Assembly: GCF_006715005.1 (NCBI RefSeq)
Contig: NZ_VFMJ01000001.1
Coordinates: forward strand, 3,472,001-3,536,000
Reading direction: 5' to 3'
From: Serratia marcescens
GTDB lineage: Bacteria > Pseudomonadota > Gammaproteobacteria > Enterobacterales > Enterobacteriaceae
DNA: 64,000 bases
In this document: positions 18,636 through 26,725 of the stretch, in pieces
Layout of the letters: each line of letters begins with the position of its first letter
Numbering within the stretch: position 1 is the stretch's first letter
Translations under genes and position numbers: made by a program
Notes under the pieces: generated by a model
The model's input: the letters and a program-made list of their open reading frames with translations, nothing else
Told to the model about the DNA's origin: nothing
Databases searched by the model: none

Positions 18636-19136
18636 TTATTGTTCGCCCATCCGCGCCATCAGCCGCTCCAGCGCGCTGGCCAAGTGTTTCTCCACCGTGC
18701 TGAGCGACACCCCCAGCTGCGTCGCCACCTGCGCCTGGGTCAAGCCATCGAGCCGGTTAAGGCGGAAAATCTGCTGCGTGCGCGGCGGCATGCCCGCCAA
18801 CGCCTGTTGCAACAGCTGCAGCAGTTGGCCATCGATCGCCCGCTGTTCGAGCGCCGGTTCGCCGGAGGGGTACTGCGCCAGAATGTCGTCTTCTACCGCT
18901 TCGGTTTGCCGCCGCTGCTGCTGCCGCAGATGGTCGAGCATCAGATTTTTGGCGGTTTTATACAGGTAGGCCTCGATATCGAGAATATTGCCCTGCGGGT
19001 ATTGCTCGGTGAGGCGGGTAAAACTTTCCTGCGCCAAATCCGCGGCCAGCTGAGGGTCGCGCAGTTTAGCATTCAAATAGGCTTGCAGCGGCCGCATGTG
19101 GCGCAGAAATAGCGCCTGCAACTCGGAATTGGACAT
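18636..19136 (-). CDS. hasI: ECF sigma factor HasI
   Basis: Iron-starvation sigma factor of the FecI group that drives hasR and hasS. It has 166 residues. Region 2 (about 15-80) includes LFLRHMRPLQAYLNAKL and DIEAYLYKTAKNLMLDHLR. Region 4 (about 105-160) ends in LTQAQVATQLGVSLSTVEKHLA, the -35-binding helix-turn-helix. The ATG at MSNSELQ follows GGGAAAAGAG. An alternative nine codons earlier is less well placed. A near-perfect Fur box lies upstream. Confidence 0.95.
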   Translation of the reverse strand: MSNSELQALFLRHMRPLQAYLNAKLRDPQLAADLAQESFTRLTEQYPQGNILDIEAYLYKTAKNLMLDHLRQQQRRQTEAVEDDILAQYPSGEPALEQRAIDGQLLQLLQQALAGMPPRTQQIFRLNRLDGLTQAQVATQLGVSLSTVEKHLASALERLMARMGEQ

Positions 19137-19182
19137 CTCTTTTCCCAGAAGTGAAACACCCAATAGGGGCGATAAAAATCAC

Positions 19183-19201
19183 ATAAATGATTATCATTAT
19201 C
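19183..19201. promoter_or_regulatory. Fur box of hasI
   Basis: Read on the minus strand, GATAATGATAATCATTTAT differs from the 19-bp Fur consensus only near its 3' end. It sits about 50 bp before the hasI ATG, so iron represses the sigma factor that starts the whole cascade. Confidence 0.88.
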
Positions 19202-19241
19202 AATATTGTTCTGGGAAATATGTGCTAAGGCGGGAATAACA

Positions 19242-19266
19242 GGAAACCGGCCTGACGCCGGTTTCC
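19242..19266 (-). terminator. Terminator downstream of yaiA
   Basis: A perfect 10-bp stem GGAAACCGGC / GCCGGTTTCC with a 5-nt loop lies immediately after the yaiA stop. On the minus strand it ends TTTCCTGTTATT. It isolates the has regulon from the yaiA transcript. Confidence 0.7.
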
Positions 19267-19279
19267 GCTGGGCTGCAGG

Positions 19280-19480
19280 TCAGAGCTCTAACGCCTCGTC
19301 CTCATAGCGGTGCTTGGCGTCGAGCGCTTCCTGCTCGGTTTCATGTTCACTGAGCAGCGTATTCGGCTCAATGTCGTCGGTGCGCACTTCAAAACGGCGC
19401 AGATGCAGACTCGGGTCGCCCCGAAACACCTCTACGACGCGGGCGCTCCGTGGATAAGCAGGTTGATCATTTTCGCGCAT
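19280..19480 (-). CDS. yaiA: YaiA family small protein
   Basis: A 66-residue cytoplasmic protein of unknown role. It aligns with E. coli YaiA (63 residues) over most of its length: AYPRSARVVEVFRGDP matches PYPREAYIVTIEKGKP, and LLSEHETEQEALDAKHRYED matches [20 protein letters not shown]. In E. coli yaiA neighbours aroL and ppnP. Here it marks the right border of the has insertion. Synteny supports the assignment. Confidence 0.85.
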   Translation of the reverse strand: MRENDQPAYPRSARVVEVFRGDPSLHLRRFEVRTDDIEPNTLLSEHETEQEALDAKHRYEDEALEL

Positions 19481-19527
19481 GCCGTTCTCCCGTGTGTTTC
19501 ACACAGTAGCAAGTATAGCAGCCGCCC

Positions 19528-19932
19528 TCATTCCGACACGCGCGAGCCAAGATCGCGATCGCCGGGGGCGCCCGCCAACAGTTCGGTCAATTCGTCGCAG
19601 GCGCAAATGCGGCCTTCACGCACGGTGAAGTGCGCCAGCACCCGCACACGGCTGCAGGAGCCATCGCGCTTTTCCACCTCGACCAGATGGTGGGTCAGCA
19701 CCGCCTCGCCCTGCGCCGCCGCCGCGATCACGCTCAGCGTCATGCGGCGAGTTTGCCGCTTCAGCAGCGCCATGTGTTGTTCAAACTGTTCGAAGTTCAG
19801 CACCTTGCCATCCACCTGCTGGCGGTAGCCTGCGCTGAAACGGGCGGCGAGCTGCGTCGGCCGATGTTCCGGGCTGGCGACAACCTGCTGCAGCGTATCG
19901 AGTACCAGATTCAGTGGGGTAAGTTGAGTCAT
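19528..19932 (-). CDS. SnoaL/NTF2-like protein of unknown function
   Basis: It has 134 residues, starting MTQLTPLNLVLDTLQQVVAS after a GGAGAAAC ribosome-binding site. The much longer upstream reading runs back over the divergent regulator and is unlikely. The pattern (helical N-terminus, then alternating strands RMTLSVIAAAAQGEAVLTHHLVE and RVLAHFTVREGRICACDELTE) resembles the NTF2-like fold used by small ketosteroid-isomerase-type enzymes and binding proteins. It is divergent from the AraC-type gene across a 96-bp gap, so it is a probable target of that regulator. Confidence 0.7.
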   Translation of the reverse strand: MTQLTPLNLVLDTLQQVVASPEHRPTQLAARFSAGYRQQVDGKVLNFEQFEQHMALLKRQTRRMTLSVIAAAAQGEAVLTHHLVEVEKRDGSCSRVRVLAHFTVREGRICACDELTELLAGAPGDRDLGSRVSE

Positions 19933-20028
19933 CACGTTTCTCCGAAATAGGGTGAACGGCGATCCTATCTCGGCCAGGCGATGGCATAATAACCACATAA
20001 AGACTTTTAATAACGCTAAACGGCCAAT

Positions 20029-20772
20029 ATGACGCAGATCCGCAGCCAACGCCTTCAGCATGAAAAAAAACACCTGACGCCCTGGCACCGACACGAAGGC
20101 GGCCAGATCTATCTCTTGACGCGCGGCATGCTGGCCATGGAACTCCCGGGCCGGCAATGGGCGATCACCGGCGGTACGCTGGGCTGGCTGCCGCCGGGAT
20201 GCGCCCATCAGGCGCTGGCCTGCGGCGACGTGGCGGGCTGGAGTTTGTATCTGCCGGTGGAAAGCGTGCCGGAGATGCCGCCGCAGCCGCAGTTGTTCAC
20301 GGCCTCTGCGCTGTTGCAGGCCCTGGTGGAGCGCATCGCGCAGTTCCCCGCCGGCCCGCTGAGTGCGCCGCAACGGCGGCTACTGCAGGTGCTGCTGGAC
20401 GAAATGCATGCGGCAAGCCGCGCGCCGTTGCAATTGCCGCTGCCGCAGGACGCCCGGTTGCTGAACATCGCCCGGGCGCTGCTGAACGATCCCGCCAGCC
20501 TGCGCAGCCAGCGCGACTGGGCCGCCTGGGCCGGGCTCAGCCCGCGCACCCTGAGCCGCCGCTTTCAGCAGGAAACCGGCATCAGCTTTGCGCTGTGGCG
20601 CCAGCAGGCGCGGGTATTGCGTTCACTGGAGGGATTATCACGCGGCGCAGCGGTCGGCGAGGTGGCCGACGCCTGTGGCTATGACAACGTCAGCGCCTAT
20701 ATCGCCGCCTTTCGCCGCCGCTTCGGCGTCACGCCCGGGGCGTACTTTGCGCCGGCTCGGCAAACGGAATAG
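20029..20772 (+). CDS. AraC-family transcriptional regulator
   Basis: It has 247 residues. The N-terminal cupin-like sensor (MTQIRSQRLQHEKKHLTPWHRHEGGQIYLLTRG in parts) contains the WHRHEGGQIYLL metal/ligand pattern. The C-terminal double helix-turn-helix includes RDWAAWAGLSPRTLSRRFQQ and VADACGYDNVSAYIAAFRRRFG. It is probably an activator or repressor of the divergently transcribed NTF2-like gene. The ligand cannot be inferred. Confidence 0.85.
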   Translation: MTQIRSQRLQHEKKHLTPWHRHEGGQIYLLTRGMLAMELPGRQWAITGGTLGWLPPGCAHQALACGDVAGWSLYLPVESVPEMPPQPQLFTASALLQALVERIAQFPAGPLSAPQRRLLQVLLDEMHAASRAPLQLPLPQDARLLNIARALLNDPASLRSQRDWAAWAGLSPRTLSRRFQQETGISFALWRQQARVLRSLEGLSRGAAVGEVADACGYDNVSAYIAAFRRRFGVTPGAYFAPARQTE

Positions 20773-20777
20773 GAAAA

Positions 20778-20794
20778 CGGGCGCCCAGCGCCCG
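20778..20794 (-). terminator. Terminator of aroL
   Basis: CGGGCGC / GCGCCCG form a 7-bp stem with a CCA loop, between the convergent regulator and aroL. On the minus strand it is followed by TTTTCCTATT, a usable U tract. Confidence 0.65.
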
Positions 20795-20808
20795 ACGAGA
20801 AGAAAGGG

Positions 20809-21333
20809 TTACTTCACCGTCTCACGCGGCAGCACCGCGAGGATTTGTTCCACCACCCGCTGTGGATCGGCGGCGCCGTCTATCACGTAATGCGCGGCGT
20901 CCTGATACAGTGCTTCGCGCGCCGCCAGCACCTCGAGCATCTCTTCGGCGATCGGCCTGCCGGTGAGCGTCGGGCGCTGCGCATCTTCCGGATACTCTTC
21001 CAACCGCTGCGCCAACACGCTGGCCGGCGCGCGCAGGTAGATAACGGTGCCATGCTGGCGCATAAACTGACGATTCTCTTCCGCCAGGATCGCACCGCCG
21101 CCAGTGGCAACTATAGTTGACGGCTTGGTCACGGTTTGCAACGCGATGGTCTCGCGGCGGCGGAACCCCAGCCAGCCCTCGCGCTCGACCATTTCCGCCA
21201 CGCTCATCTGCGCCGCCTGCTGCATAAACAGATCGGTATCGACGAACTGATAGCCCAACGCCAGCGCCAATGCGCTGCCTACCGTCGTCTTGCCGGCTCC
21301 GCGAGCGCCTATCATGAACAGGGTTTGTGTCAT
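20809..21333 (-). CDS. aroL: Shikimate kinase II AroL
   Basis: Phosphorylates shikimate to shikimate 3-phosphate with ATP in the aromatic amino acid pathway. It has 174 residues, the E. coli length, starting [16 protein letters not shown] (Walker A GARGAGKT). The shikimate-binding residues lie in [10 protein letters not shown] and FRRRET, the glycine motif is ATGGGAIL, and the lid follows [19 protein letters not shown]. The longer start reads through upstream DNA with no ribosome-binding site. A TyrR-like box lies about 100 bp upstream. Confidence 0.96.
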   Translation of the reverse strand: MTQTLFMIGARGAGKTTVGSALALALGYQFVDTDLFMQQAAQMSVAEMVEREGWLGFRRRETIALQTVTKPSTIVATGGGAILAEENRQFMRQHGTVIYLRAPASVLAQRLEEYPEDAQRPTLTGRPIAEEMLEVLAAREALYQDAAHYVIDGAADPQRVVEQILAVLPRETVK

Positions 21334-21429
21334 TACGGGTTGTCCCTTATGCGGTGACTTGAGTGCATTGCATACCAAAATACCGAGCGGGTGCGATGAC
21401 GTGGTGGCAGCATCATACCCTGCCCGCTC

Positions 21430-21447
21430 TGTATTTCAATATTTACG
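21430..21447. promoter_or_regulatory. Possible TyrR box upstream of aroL
   Basis: On the minus strand CGTAAATATTGAAATACA resembles the TyrR consensus TGTAAA-N6-TTTACA, with 9 of 12 informative bases. E. coli aroL is repressed by TyrR at similar sites. It overlaps the end of the upstream acetyltransferase gene, so this is a moderate call. Confidence 0.4.
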
Positions 21448-21961
21448 ATAGTGTAAATTCCATAGCACAGCGACTGCCGACGGCAAAGCCGTGCGCCAGA
21501 TCCTCATCCAGGTGCCGCCGTAAAGCGGTCGTGAGCCGCGCGTCGTCAAGCGGCCGGAATCCCAGCCGCCGGTAGTAAGGCGCATTCCACGGCACCTCGA
21601 TGAAGGTAGTGAGCGTCAGGCGGCCGGCCCCCTGCCGTTTGGCCTCTTCCGCCACCGCGCCGATCAGGCGACGGCCGACGCCCTGCCGCTGCCAGGTGCC
21701 GGCGACCGACAATTCGGCGATGTGCCAATCGTCCCCCTGAACCTGCACGGCGATAAAACCGGCGCACTCGCCGTTGTCGCTTTGCGCCAGCCATTCACGG
21801 TGCTCGGCGATAAATGCGGCGTGCTGCTGCGGGGCCATCACCTCGCCTTCGGCGATAAAGCGCCATTCCGGCTGCTGGCGAAACAGCTGCGCCGCCGAAC
21901 GTTCAACCGCCATCAGATGCACGATATCTTGCTGCTGCGCCAAACGAATCTGCAGGCTCAT
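21443..21961 (-). CDS. GNAT-family N-acetyltransferase
   Basis: It has 172 residues with one GNAT fold. Motif A is visible as IAELSVAGTWQRQGVGRRLIGAVAEEAKRQGA (the QRQGVGRR acetyl-CoA pyrophosphate loop). Motif B contains WNAPYYRRLGF. The acceptor substrate is unknown. It lies on the same strand as aroL, but about 110 bp upstream of it with a candidate TyrR site between, so probably a separate transcript. Confidence 0.85.
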   Translation of the reverse strand: MSLQIRLAQQQDIVHLMAVERSAAQLFRQQPEWRFIAEGEVMAPQQHAAFIAEHREWLAQSDNGECAGFIAVQVQGDDWHIAELSVAGTWQRQGVGRRLIGAVAEEAKRQGAGRLTLTTFIEVPWNAPYYRRLGFRPLDDARLTTALRRHLDEDLAHGFAVGSRCAMEFTLS

Positions 21962-22014
21962 GGGTTCTCCTTAACGTTGGGGCGGTTATTTAAGCAAATT
22001 TCACCGCCCGTGGC

Positions 22015-24138
22015 TTAGAAATCGATACTGCCGCGCAGCACCACCTCACGCGGTTCCCCCACCGCCACGCGCAAATTACCGCCGCTGGACGGGTAGTAAG
22101 TTTTATCAAACAGGTTCTTCACGTTCAGCTGCCATTTCACCCGATAGCCGTTGATCGGCATGGTGTAAGCGGCGAACGCATCGGCAACGGTGTAATTATC
22201 CAGGGAGAAACTGTTGGCGGCATCGCCCGGGCGACGGCCCACGTAGCGCGCGCCGGCACCAATGCGCACCTCATCGCCGCTGTAGAGGCCCAGGCTGCCC
22301 AGGTTCTGGGTCAGGAACAGCGAGGCGGTATGACGCGCCACGTTGGTCATCTCTTTCCCCTTGTTATCCGGATCGTCCACCACGCGGGCGTCGGTATACG
22401 CATAGGAACCGATCAGGCTCAGCGAGTCGGTGAGATTACCGGCCACGTCCAGCTCCACGCCCTGCGAACGCACGCGCCCGGCGGTGCGCGTCACGGTTTC
22501 GCCCTCCACCAGCTCATTGACCATGACGTTACGCTTGGTGATGTCGAACAGCGCCAAAGTGCCGGTAACGCCGTTCGGCAACGCCAGCTTGCCGCCGACT
22601 TCCCACGACTTGCCCTGCTCCGGCGGCAGCGAATCAATTTGGGTGGCGATGGAAGAGTTCGGCTTGAACGACTCGGTATAGCTGCTGTACAGCGACACGT
22701 AAGGCGTCAGCTTGTAGACCACCCCGGCGCGCGGCACCAGCTTGCCGTCCGAACTGTCGGTGTTGGTCTGGAACGGCCGCCCCTTGCCGGCATAGACGTC
22801 GAAAGCGTCGTAACGCAGCCCGCCCATTACCAGCCATTTATCGGTCAGTTGGATGGAGTCCTGCATAAACCAGCCGTAGCTGGTGAGGTTTTCCCGCTGG
22901 TCGCTGTCTTTGGCGCTGACCGCGGTCGACGGCGGCATCAGGCCGTATACCGGATGATAGATATTGAAATCGCTGTTCTTTTTACCGCGGATCATGTCGC
23001 CGCGGTAGGTACGGTTATCTTCAAAATCGAAGCCGAACAGCATCTGGTGGTTGATGCTGCCCCAATCCACGTCACCATTGAGCGTCAGCTGCACCGCGTT
23101 GGCGTGGCTGACAGCATGGGCGGTCGAGTCGGCCTGGCGGCTCAACACGCCGGTCACCGGGTTCAGCGCCGTGGCGCGCGCCTGGTTGTCACTGTAGCTG
23201 TTGCGGCTGTAGGCGTAGGTCAGCGAGCTTTTCCAGCGCTCGTTGAGCGTTTGATCGATCTGCAGAGTGACGCTGTCCTGATCGCCGCGGGTGGCGTTAT
23301 AGGCTTCGTCGAAACGGCGATCGCGCGGCGTATTCACCGGTTTGCCGGTGCGCGAATCGATAATGGTGCCGCGATCGAACGGCACCAGATATTCCATATG
23401 CTCGTAAGCCAGCCGCACGGTGGTGTTCTCGCCATACCACATCAGCGAGGGCGCGATCACCGTCTGGCGGTTGCGGCCGAAGTTGCGCCAGTAGTCGGTT
23501 TCATCGTGATCGACGATCATGCGATAGGCGAAGCCCGACGTGCCGAGCGGCCCGGTAACGTCGAGCTGACCGCCGCCGCCGTTGAAGCTGCTGCCCCAGC
23601 CTTCCACATGGGTGTGCTGCTGCAACTGGGGTTTTTTGGTGATCATGTTGATCATCCCGCCCGGCTCACCCATGCCGTACAGCATTGAGGCCGGCCCCTT
23701 GAGCACCTCTACCCGCTCGGTGGTCGGCGTAAAGTTGCGCGCCTGCACCGAACGCACGCCATCGCGCAGAATAGAGCCGTCGCGGTTGTCGCCAAAGCCG
23801 CGTTTCATTACCGCGTCCTGGGTGCCGCCCAGCGTGTTGGCCTGGGTAATGCCGCTGACGTTGTACAGCGCTTCGTCCAGGCTGCTGACCGCCTGATCGG
23901 TAATCACCTGTTGCGGCACCACGTCTATCGCCTGCGGCACGTTCAGCAGGTTGGCTTCGCTGCGGGTGCCGGTGACGCTGGTCAATGGTTGATAGCTCTG
24001 CACGCCGTCGGCGTCTTTGCGGCCAATCACCACCAGACTTTCTTCCTTCGACGCGGCTTTTTCCGCCGCCCACGTCGGCGATGTTGCGCAGACCGCCAAA
24101 GGCAATGCGCACCACCAGCCGCGCTTGTTGTTATTCAT
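22015..24138 (-). CDS. TonB-dependent siderophore receptor
   Basis: Outer-membrane receptor for a ferric siderophore, 707 residues. The signal peptide (LPLAVCATSPTWA, cut near residue 24) is followed by a TonB-box-like ESLVVIG. The plug (about 45-160) contains NVPQAIDVVPQQVI and RVEVLKGPASMLYGMGEPGGMINMITKKP. The barrel ends in a terminal Phe (VVLRGSIDF). It resembles the hydroxamate-type receptors (FhuE/FcuA/FiuA group), but the ligand cannot be fixed. Its start overlaps the end of the upstream binding-protein gene by 8 bp, so they form one operon. Confidence 0.9.
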   Translation of the reverse strand: MNNNKRGWWCALPLAVCATSPTWAAEKAASKEESLVVIGRKDADGVQSYQPLTSVTGTRSEANLLNVPQAIDVVPQQVITDQAVSSLDEALYNVSGITQANTLGGTQDAVMKRGFGDNRDGSILRDGVRSVQARNFTPTTERVEVLKGPASMLYGMGEPGGMINMITKKPQLQQHTHVEGWGSSFNGGGGQLDVTGPLGTSGFAYRMIVDHDETDYWRNFGRNRQTVIAPSLMWYGENTTVRLAYEHMEYLVPFDRGTIIDSRTGKPVNTPRDRRFDEAYNATRGDQDSVTLQIDQTLNERWKSSLTYAYSRNSYSDNQARATALNPVTGVLSRQADSTAHAVSHANAVQLTLNGDVDWGSINHQMLFGFDFEDNRTYRGDMIRGKKNSDFNIYHPVYGLMPPSTAVSAKDSDQRENLTSYGWFMQDSIQLTDKWLVMGGLRYDAFDVYAGKGRPFQTNTDSSDGKLVPRAGVVYKLTPYVSLYSSYTESFKPNSSIATQIDSLPPEQGKSWEVGGKLALPNGVTGTLALFDITKRNVMVNELVEGETVTRTAGRVRSQGVELDVAGNLTDSLSLIGSYAYTDARVVDDPDNKGKEMTNVARHTASLFLTQNLGSLGLYSGDEVRIGAGARYVGRRPGDAANSFSLDNYTVADAFAAYTMPINGYRVKWQLNVKNLFDKTYYPSSGGNLRVAVGEPREVVLRGSIDF

Positions 24139-25246
24139 TATCTAACTGACTCCAATAGGTCCCTGAAAAAGGTAACGGCAAAAACTGCTGATACAGCTGT
24201 TGGAAGGTCTGCTGCGGGTTAATGTCGGCGAACAGATCCGGGTAAAACGCTTTGGCGAACATCTCGACCAGCACCACGTGGTACGGGCTGAGGTAAAAGT
24301 TGTGCCAGACGCTCCACGCGCGGTGATGCTTCACCGCCTGCAGGCTGGCCAGCATCGGCTGCGTGGCGATCAGCCGGCGGAAGCTGTCGGCCGCCTCCTG
24401 TGGGCTGACCTGCGGCCCGAGGCGCAGATCGGACAGCCGTTTGCCCTGCGGGCCGGCCATGCCGGTGGCGAGGTACACATCAGGATTGGCGCTCAGAATA
24501 GTTTCCGGGTTCAGTTCGCCATACACGCCTTTGACGCTGGCGTTGGCGATGTTGTCGCCGCCGGCAAAAGTCAGCAGATCGCCGAGATTGCCGTGTGCGG
24601 CGGTGGTGCAGCAGGTGTCGCGCCGCCCCAGATGCAGGTGCAGCATCACTTTGGGCTTCGGCCCCTGATAGCCCGCCAGCCGTTGCTGAACCACCGCCAT
24701 ATGCTGCTGATAAAACGTGATGAATTGCTCGGCGCGCTGCTGGCGGTTGAGCACTTCGCCCAGCAGCCGCACGCTCGGCACGGTGTTGTTCAGCAGATCG
24801 ATACGCAGATCGACGTAGATCACCGCCACGCCGGCCTTGTTCAGCGCGGAAACCAGCAGATCGTTGTCGCCGTCTTCACGCGCGTAGCGCGCCAGGATCA
24901 CCAGATCCGGCTTCAGCTGCAGCAGGCTTTCAATATTGACCTGGCGGAAGTTATTGCCGCTGATCACGGAGATCGCGGCGATCTGCGGGAACTTCTGCGT
25001 ATAGAGCTGCCAGCTTTGCGCATCGAACCGCGCCAGATCTGCCGGCCAGCCGACGATGCGCTGCGCCGGGTTGCCCGGCTCCAGCAGGGCCAGCGTATAC
25101 AGCATGCGGCTCTCCCCCACCACGATGCGCTGCGGGTTGTCCGGCACCACGACCTGGCGGCCGGTGATATCGGTCACCGTCTTCGCCTGAGCGGAGAACA
25201 GGCTGAACCACAGGGAAAGCAGCAGTAAAATGAGGGAATTGCGCAT
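24131..25246 (-). CDS. Periplasmic iron-siderophore/haem-type binding protein (ABC transporter)
   Basis: It has 371 residues. A signal peptide (LILLLLSLWFSLFSAQA) is followed by the class III binding-protein pattern TVTDITGRQVVVPDNPQRIVV and the later KPDLVILARYA. The long bridging helix sits mid-sequence (VRLLGEVLNRQQRAEQFITFYQ). It should collect a ferric siderophore delivered by the receptor encoded directly downstream. No permease or ATPase gene is in the operon, so it must borrow one elsewhere. A Fur box precedes it. Confidence 0.87.
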   Translation of the reverse strand: MRNSLILLLLSLWFSLFSAQAKTVTDITGRQVVVPDNPQRIVVGESRMLYTLALLEPGNPAQRIVGWPADLARFDAQSWQLYTQKFPQIAAISVISGNNFRQVNIESLLQLKPDLVILARYAREDGDNDLLVSALNKAGVAVIYVDLRIDLLNNTVPSVRLLGEVLNRQQRAEQFITFYQQHMAVVQQRLAGYQGPKPKVMLHLHLGRRDTCCTTAAHGNLGDLLTFAGGDNIANASVKGVYGELNPETILSANPDVYLATGMAGPQGKRLSDLRLGPQVSPQEAADSFRRLIATQPMLASLQAVKHHRAWSVWHNFYLSPYHVVLVEMFAKAFYPDLFADINPQQTFQQLYQQFLPLPFSGTYWSQLDNE

Positions 25247-25280
25247 GATTGAGCCGGCACGGGGGAAATAGTGTGCGCAT

Positions 25281-25299
25281 GATAATCACTCTCATTAGC
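25281..25299. promoter_or_regulatory. Fur box of the siderophore binding-protein/receptor operon
   Basis: GATAATCACTCTCATTAGC matches the Fur consensus at about 15 of 19 positions on the opposite strand. It lies 35-50 bp before the binding-protein ATG, as expected for iron repression. Confidence 0.75.
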
Positions 25300-25465
25300 A
25301 CTTGCAATCCTGCACGGTGATTGCCAAAAGAAATCCGGTAAATGGCGCCGGGCGCACGGCGAAACATGGCGAAACCGCTAAAAGAGCGGCTTTAAAAAGT
25401 TAAAAAAATGGCGGAAAAATCGATTAAATAGGAGGGGGAAACAGCAAAAAAACCGGGAGACCTCC

Positions 25466-25927
25466 ATGACTCAACGCATTATTCCGCTGTCGGAGTGCCC
25501 GCAGTTTGTCGACGTGTGCGCCGCCTGGGCCTTCGGCCAGTGGGGTTCACAACGCGGCGGCACGCTGGAACGCACCCAGCTGCGTTTCACCCAATGCAGC
25601 CGGCCAAGCGACGATCTCCTGACGCTGATGATGATCGACGGCGATCGCCCGGTGGGCATGGCCAGCCTGTGGCCCAGCGACGATCATCAGCGCCAGGATC
25701 TCACCCCGTGGCTGGCCGGCGTTTTCGTACATCCCGACCATCGCCGCCAGGGCATCGCCCATCGCCTGGAGATGGCCATCGTCGAAGCGGCGCGGCAGCG
25801 CCATCATTCGGTCTTGCATCTCATCACCGACAAGTCGGAAGCGCTGTATGCCGGCTGGGGTTGGCAACCTCTGGAGCGCCGGCGACAGCATGACGAAGAC
25901 GTGGTGGTGATGGCGAAAACGCTGTAG
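25466..25927 (+). CDS. GNAT-family N-acetyltransferase
   Basis: It has 153 residues. Motif A reads LAGVFVHPDHRRQGIAHRLEMAIVEAARQ (acetyl-CoA loop RRQGIAHRL). A motif B-like end is LYAGWGWQPLERR. The start follows GGGAGA at about 9 nt. It is convergent with the methyltransferase gene, with the two stop codons abutting. Substrate unknown. Confidence 0.85.
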   Translation: MTQRIIPLSECPQFVDVCAAWAFGQWGSQRGGTLERTQLRFTQCSRPSDDLLTLMMIDGDRPVGMASLWPSDDHQRQDLTPWLAGVFVHPDHRRQGIAHRLEMAIVEAARQRHHSVLHLITDKSEALYAGWGWQPLERRRQHDEDVVVMAKTL

Positions 25928-26485
25928 TTAACGCGGCGTACAGACATACACCAGCGCCGGCGGGAAGTTGCGCACCACCCGCAGGCGCTTCCAGTGAAAA
26001 TAGCGGGACAGCAATTTTTCCGACAGGTGGCTGTATTGGAACAGCACCAGCGTGCCATTGCGCGCCAGCAGCCGCTGCCGGGCCTGCTGAAGAATGCGCA
26101 CGCTGATCCTGACCGGGATCGACAGCAGCGGCAGGCAGGAAAACACCACATCGTAATCCGTGGCCATTTGGGTCGCCGAATGGGGCATCACCTGCAGCCG
26201 CCGATCGTCTATTCCCCGCAGCCGATGCACGAAATGCGGTTGAATTTCGAAAGCCTCCAGCGCCGCATCGGCGCGCATCCGCCCCAGGATGCGTTTGGTC
26301 AGTACGCCGTCCGCCGCGCCCAGCTCCGCGATCGACAGCGCACGGGTCCATTCAATCTGGTTCAGCATCGCCTGGCACAGCCACGGGGAAGAAGGCGCCA
26401 GCGTACCGACGGTGCGCGGTGAAGCCATAAATTGCTGCAGGTAAGCGAAGTGATTCATCAGTTGCAGCCGGGTCGCATTTAACAT
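25928..26485 (-). CDS. Class I SAM-dependent methyltransferase (phospholipid/rRNA-dimethylase-like)
   Basis: It has 185 residues. The SAM-binding motif I is LSIAELGAADGVLTKRIL, with an acidic residue in LEAFEIQPHFV and the motif IV-like region YDVVFSCLPLLSIP. The N-terminus (FAYLQQFMASPRTVGTLAPSSPWL) is typical of the PmtA/KsgA-like family that methylates phosphatidylethanolamine or related lipids. The target is not certain. Preceded by GGAGGC. The gap upstream holds two hairpins. Confidence 0.75.
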   Translation of the reverse strand: MLNATRLQLMNHFAYLQQFMASPRTVGTLAPSSPWLCQAMLNQIEWTRALSIAELGAADGVLTKRILGRMRADAALEAFEIQPHFVHRLRGIDDRRLQVMPHSATQMATDYDVVFSCLPLLSIPVRISVRILQQARQRLLARNGTLVLFQYSHLSEKLLSRYFHWKRLRVVRNFPPALVYVCTPR

Positions 26486-26608
26486 TGAGGCCTCCTTGGG
26501 TTAAACCCCCAATGTGAGCCGAATTTCTTAAGTAATCATTAACATGATTCCGAAAGCGGCAGACACAGTTGTAATAAAATGCGACCTCAGCCACGACGGC
26601 ACAAAGAA

Positions 26609-26680
26609 AAACGGTCGTAATAATGACCTGAAAATAAGTCGTTTATGCGCCGACTGTTCAGATAATTATTACGACCGTTT
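26609..26680 (-). terminator. Large compound hairpin, probable terminator of the DUF1471 gene
   Basis: AAACGGTCGTAATAAT (26609-26624) is perfectly complementary to 26665-26680. Inside it, CTGAA/TTCAG (26628-26632 / 26657-26661) and AGTCG/CGACT (26637-26641 / 26651-26655) extend the pairing, so some 26 base pairs can form in one arm. On the minus strand the stem runs into TTTTT, so it can terminate transcripts of the gene at 26,726-27,010. The length of the stem is well beyond that of a standard terminator. Confidence 0.6.
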
Positions 26681-26687
26681 ATTTTAT

Positions 26688-26707
26688 TGGCCACGTTGCC
26701 GTGGCCA
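26688..26707. repeat. Perfect TGGCCACG hairpin beside the large stem-loop
   Basis: TGGCCACG-TTGC-CGTGGCCA is a perfect 8-bp stem with a tetraloop, 19 bp after the DUF1471 stop codon. Neither strand has a following T run, so it is not a standalone intrinsic terminator. It may protect the 3' end of the small-protein message. Confidence 0.5.
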
Positions 26708-26725
26708 GAGAGTAACAATCAACGC

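Noticed and set aside
21443..21460. TTTAC-N6-GTAAA repeat at the end of the acetyltransferase gene as a TyrR box
   Set aside because: The half-sites point the wrong way for TyrR (consensus TGTAAA-N6-TTTACA). The neighbouring 21430-21447 match was kept instead, with modest confidence.
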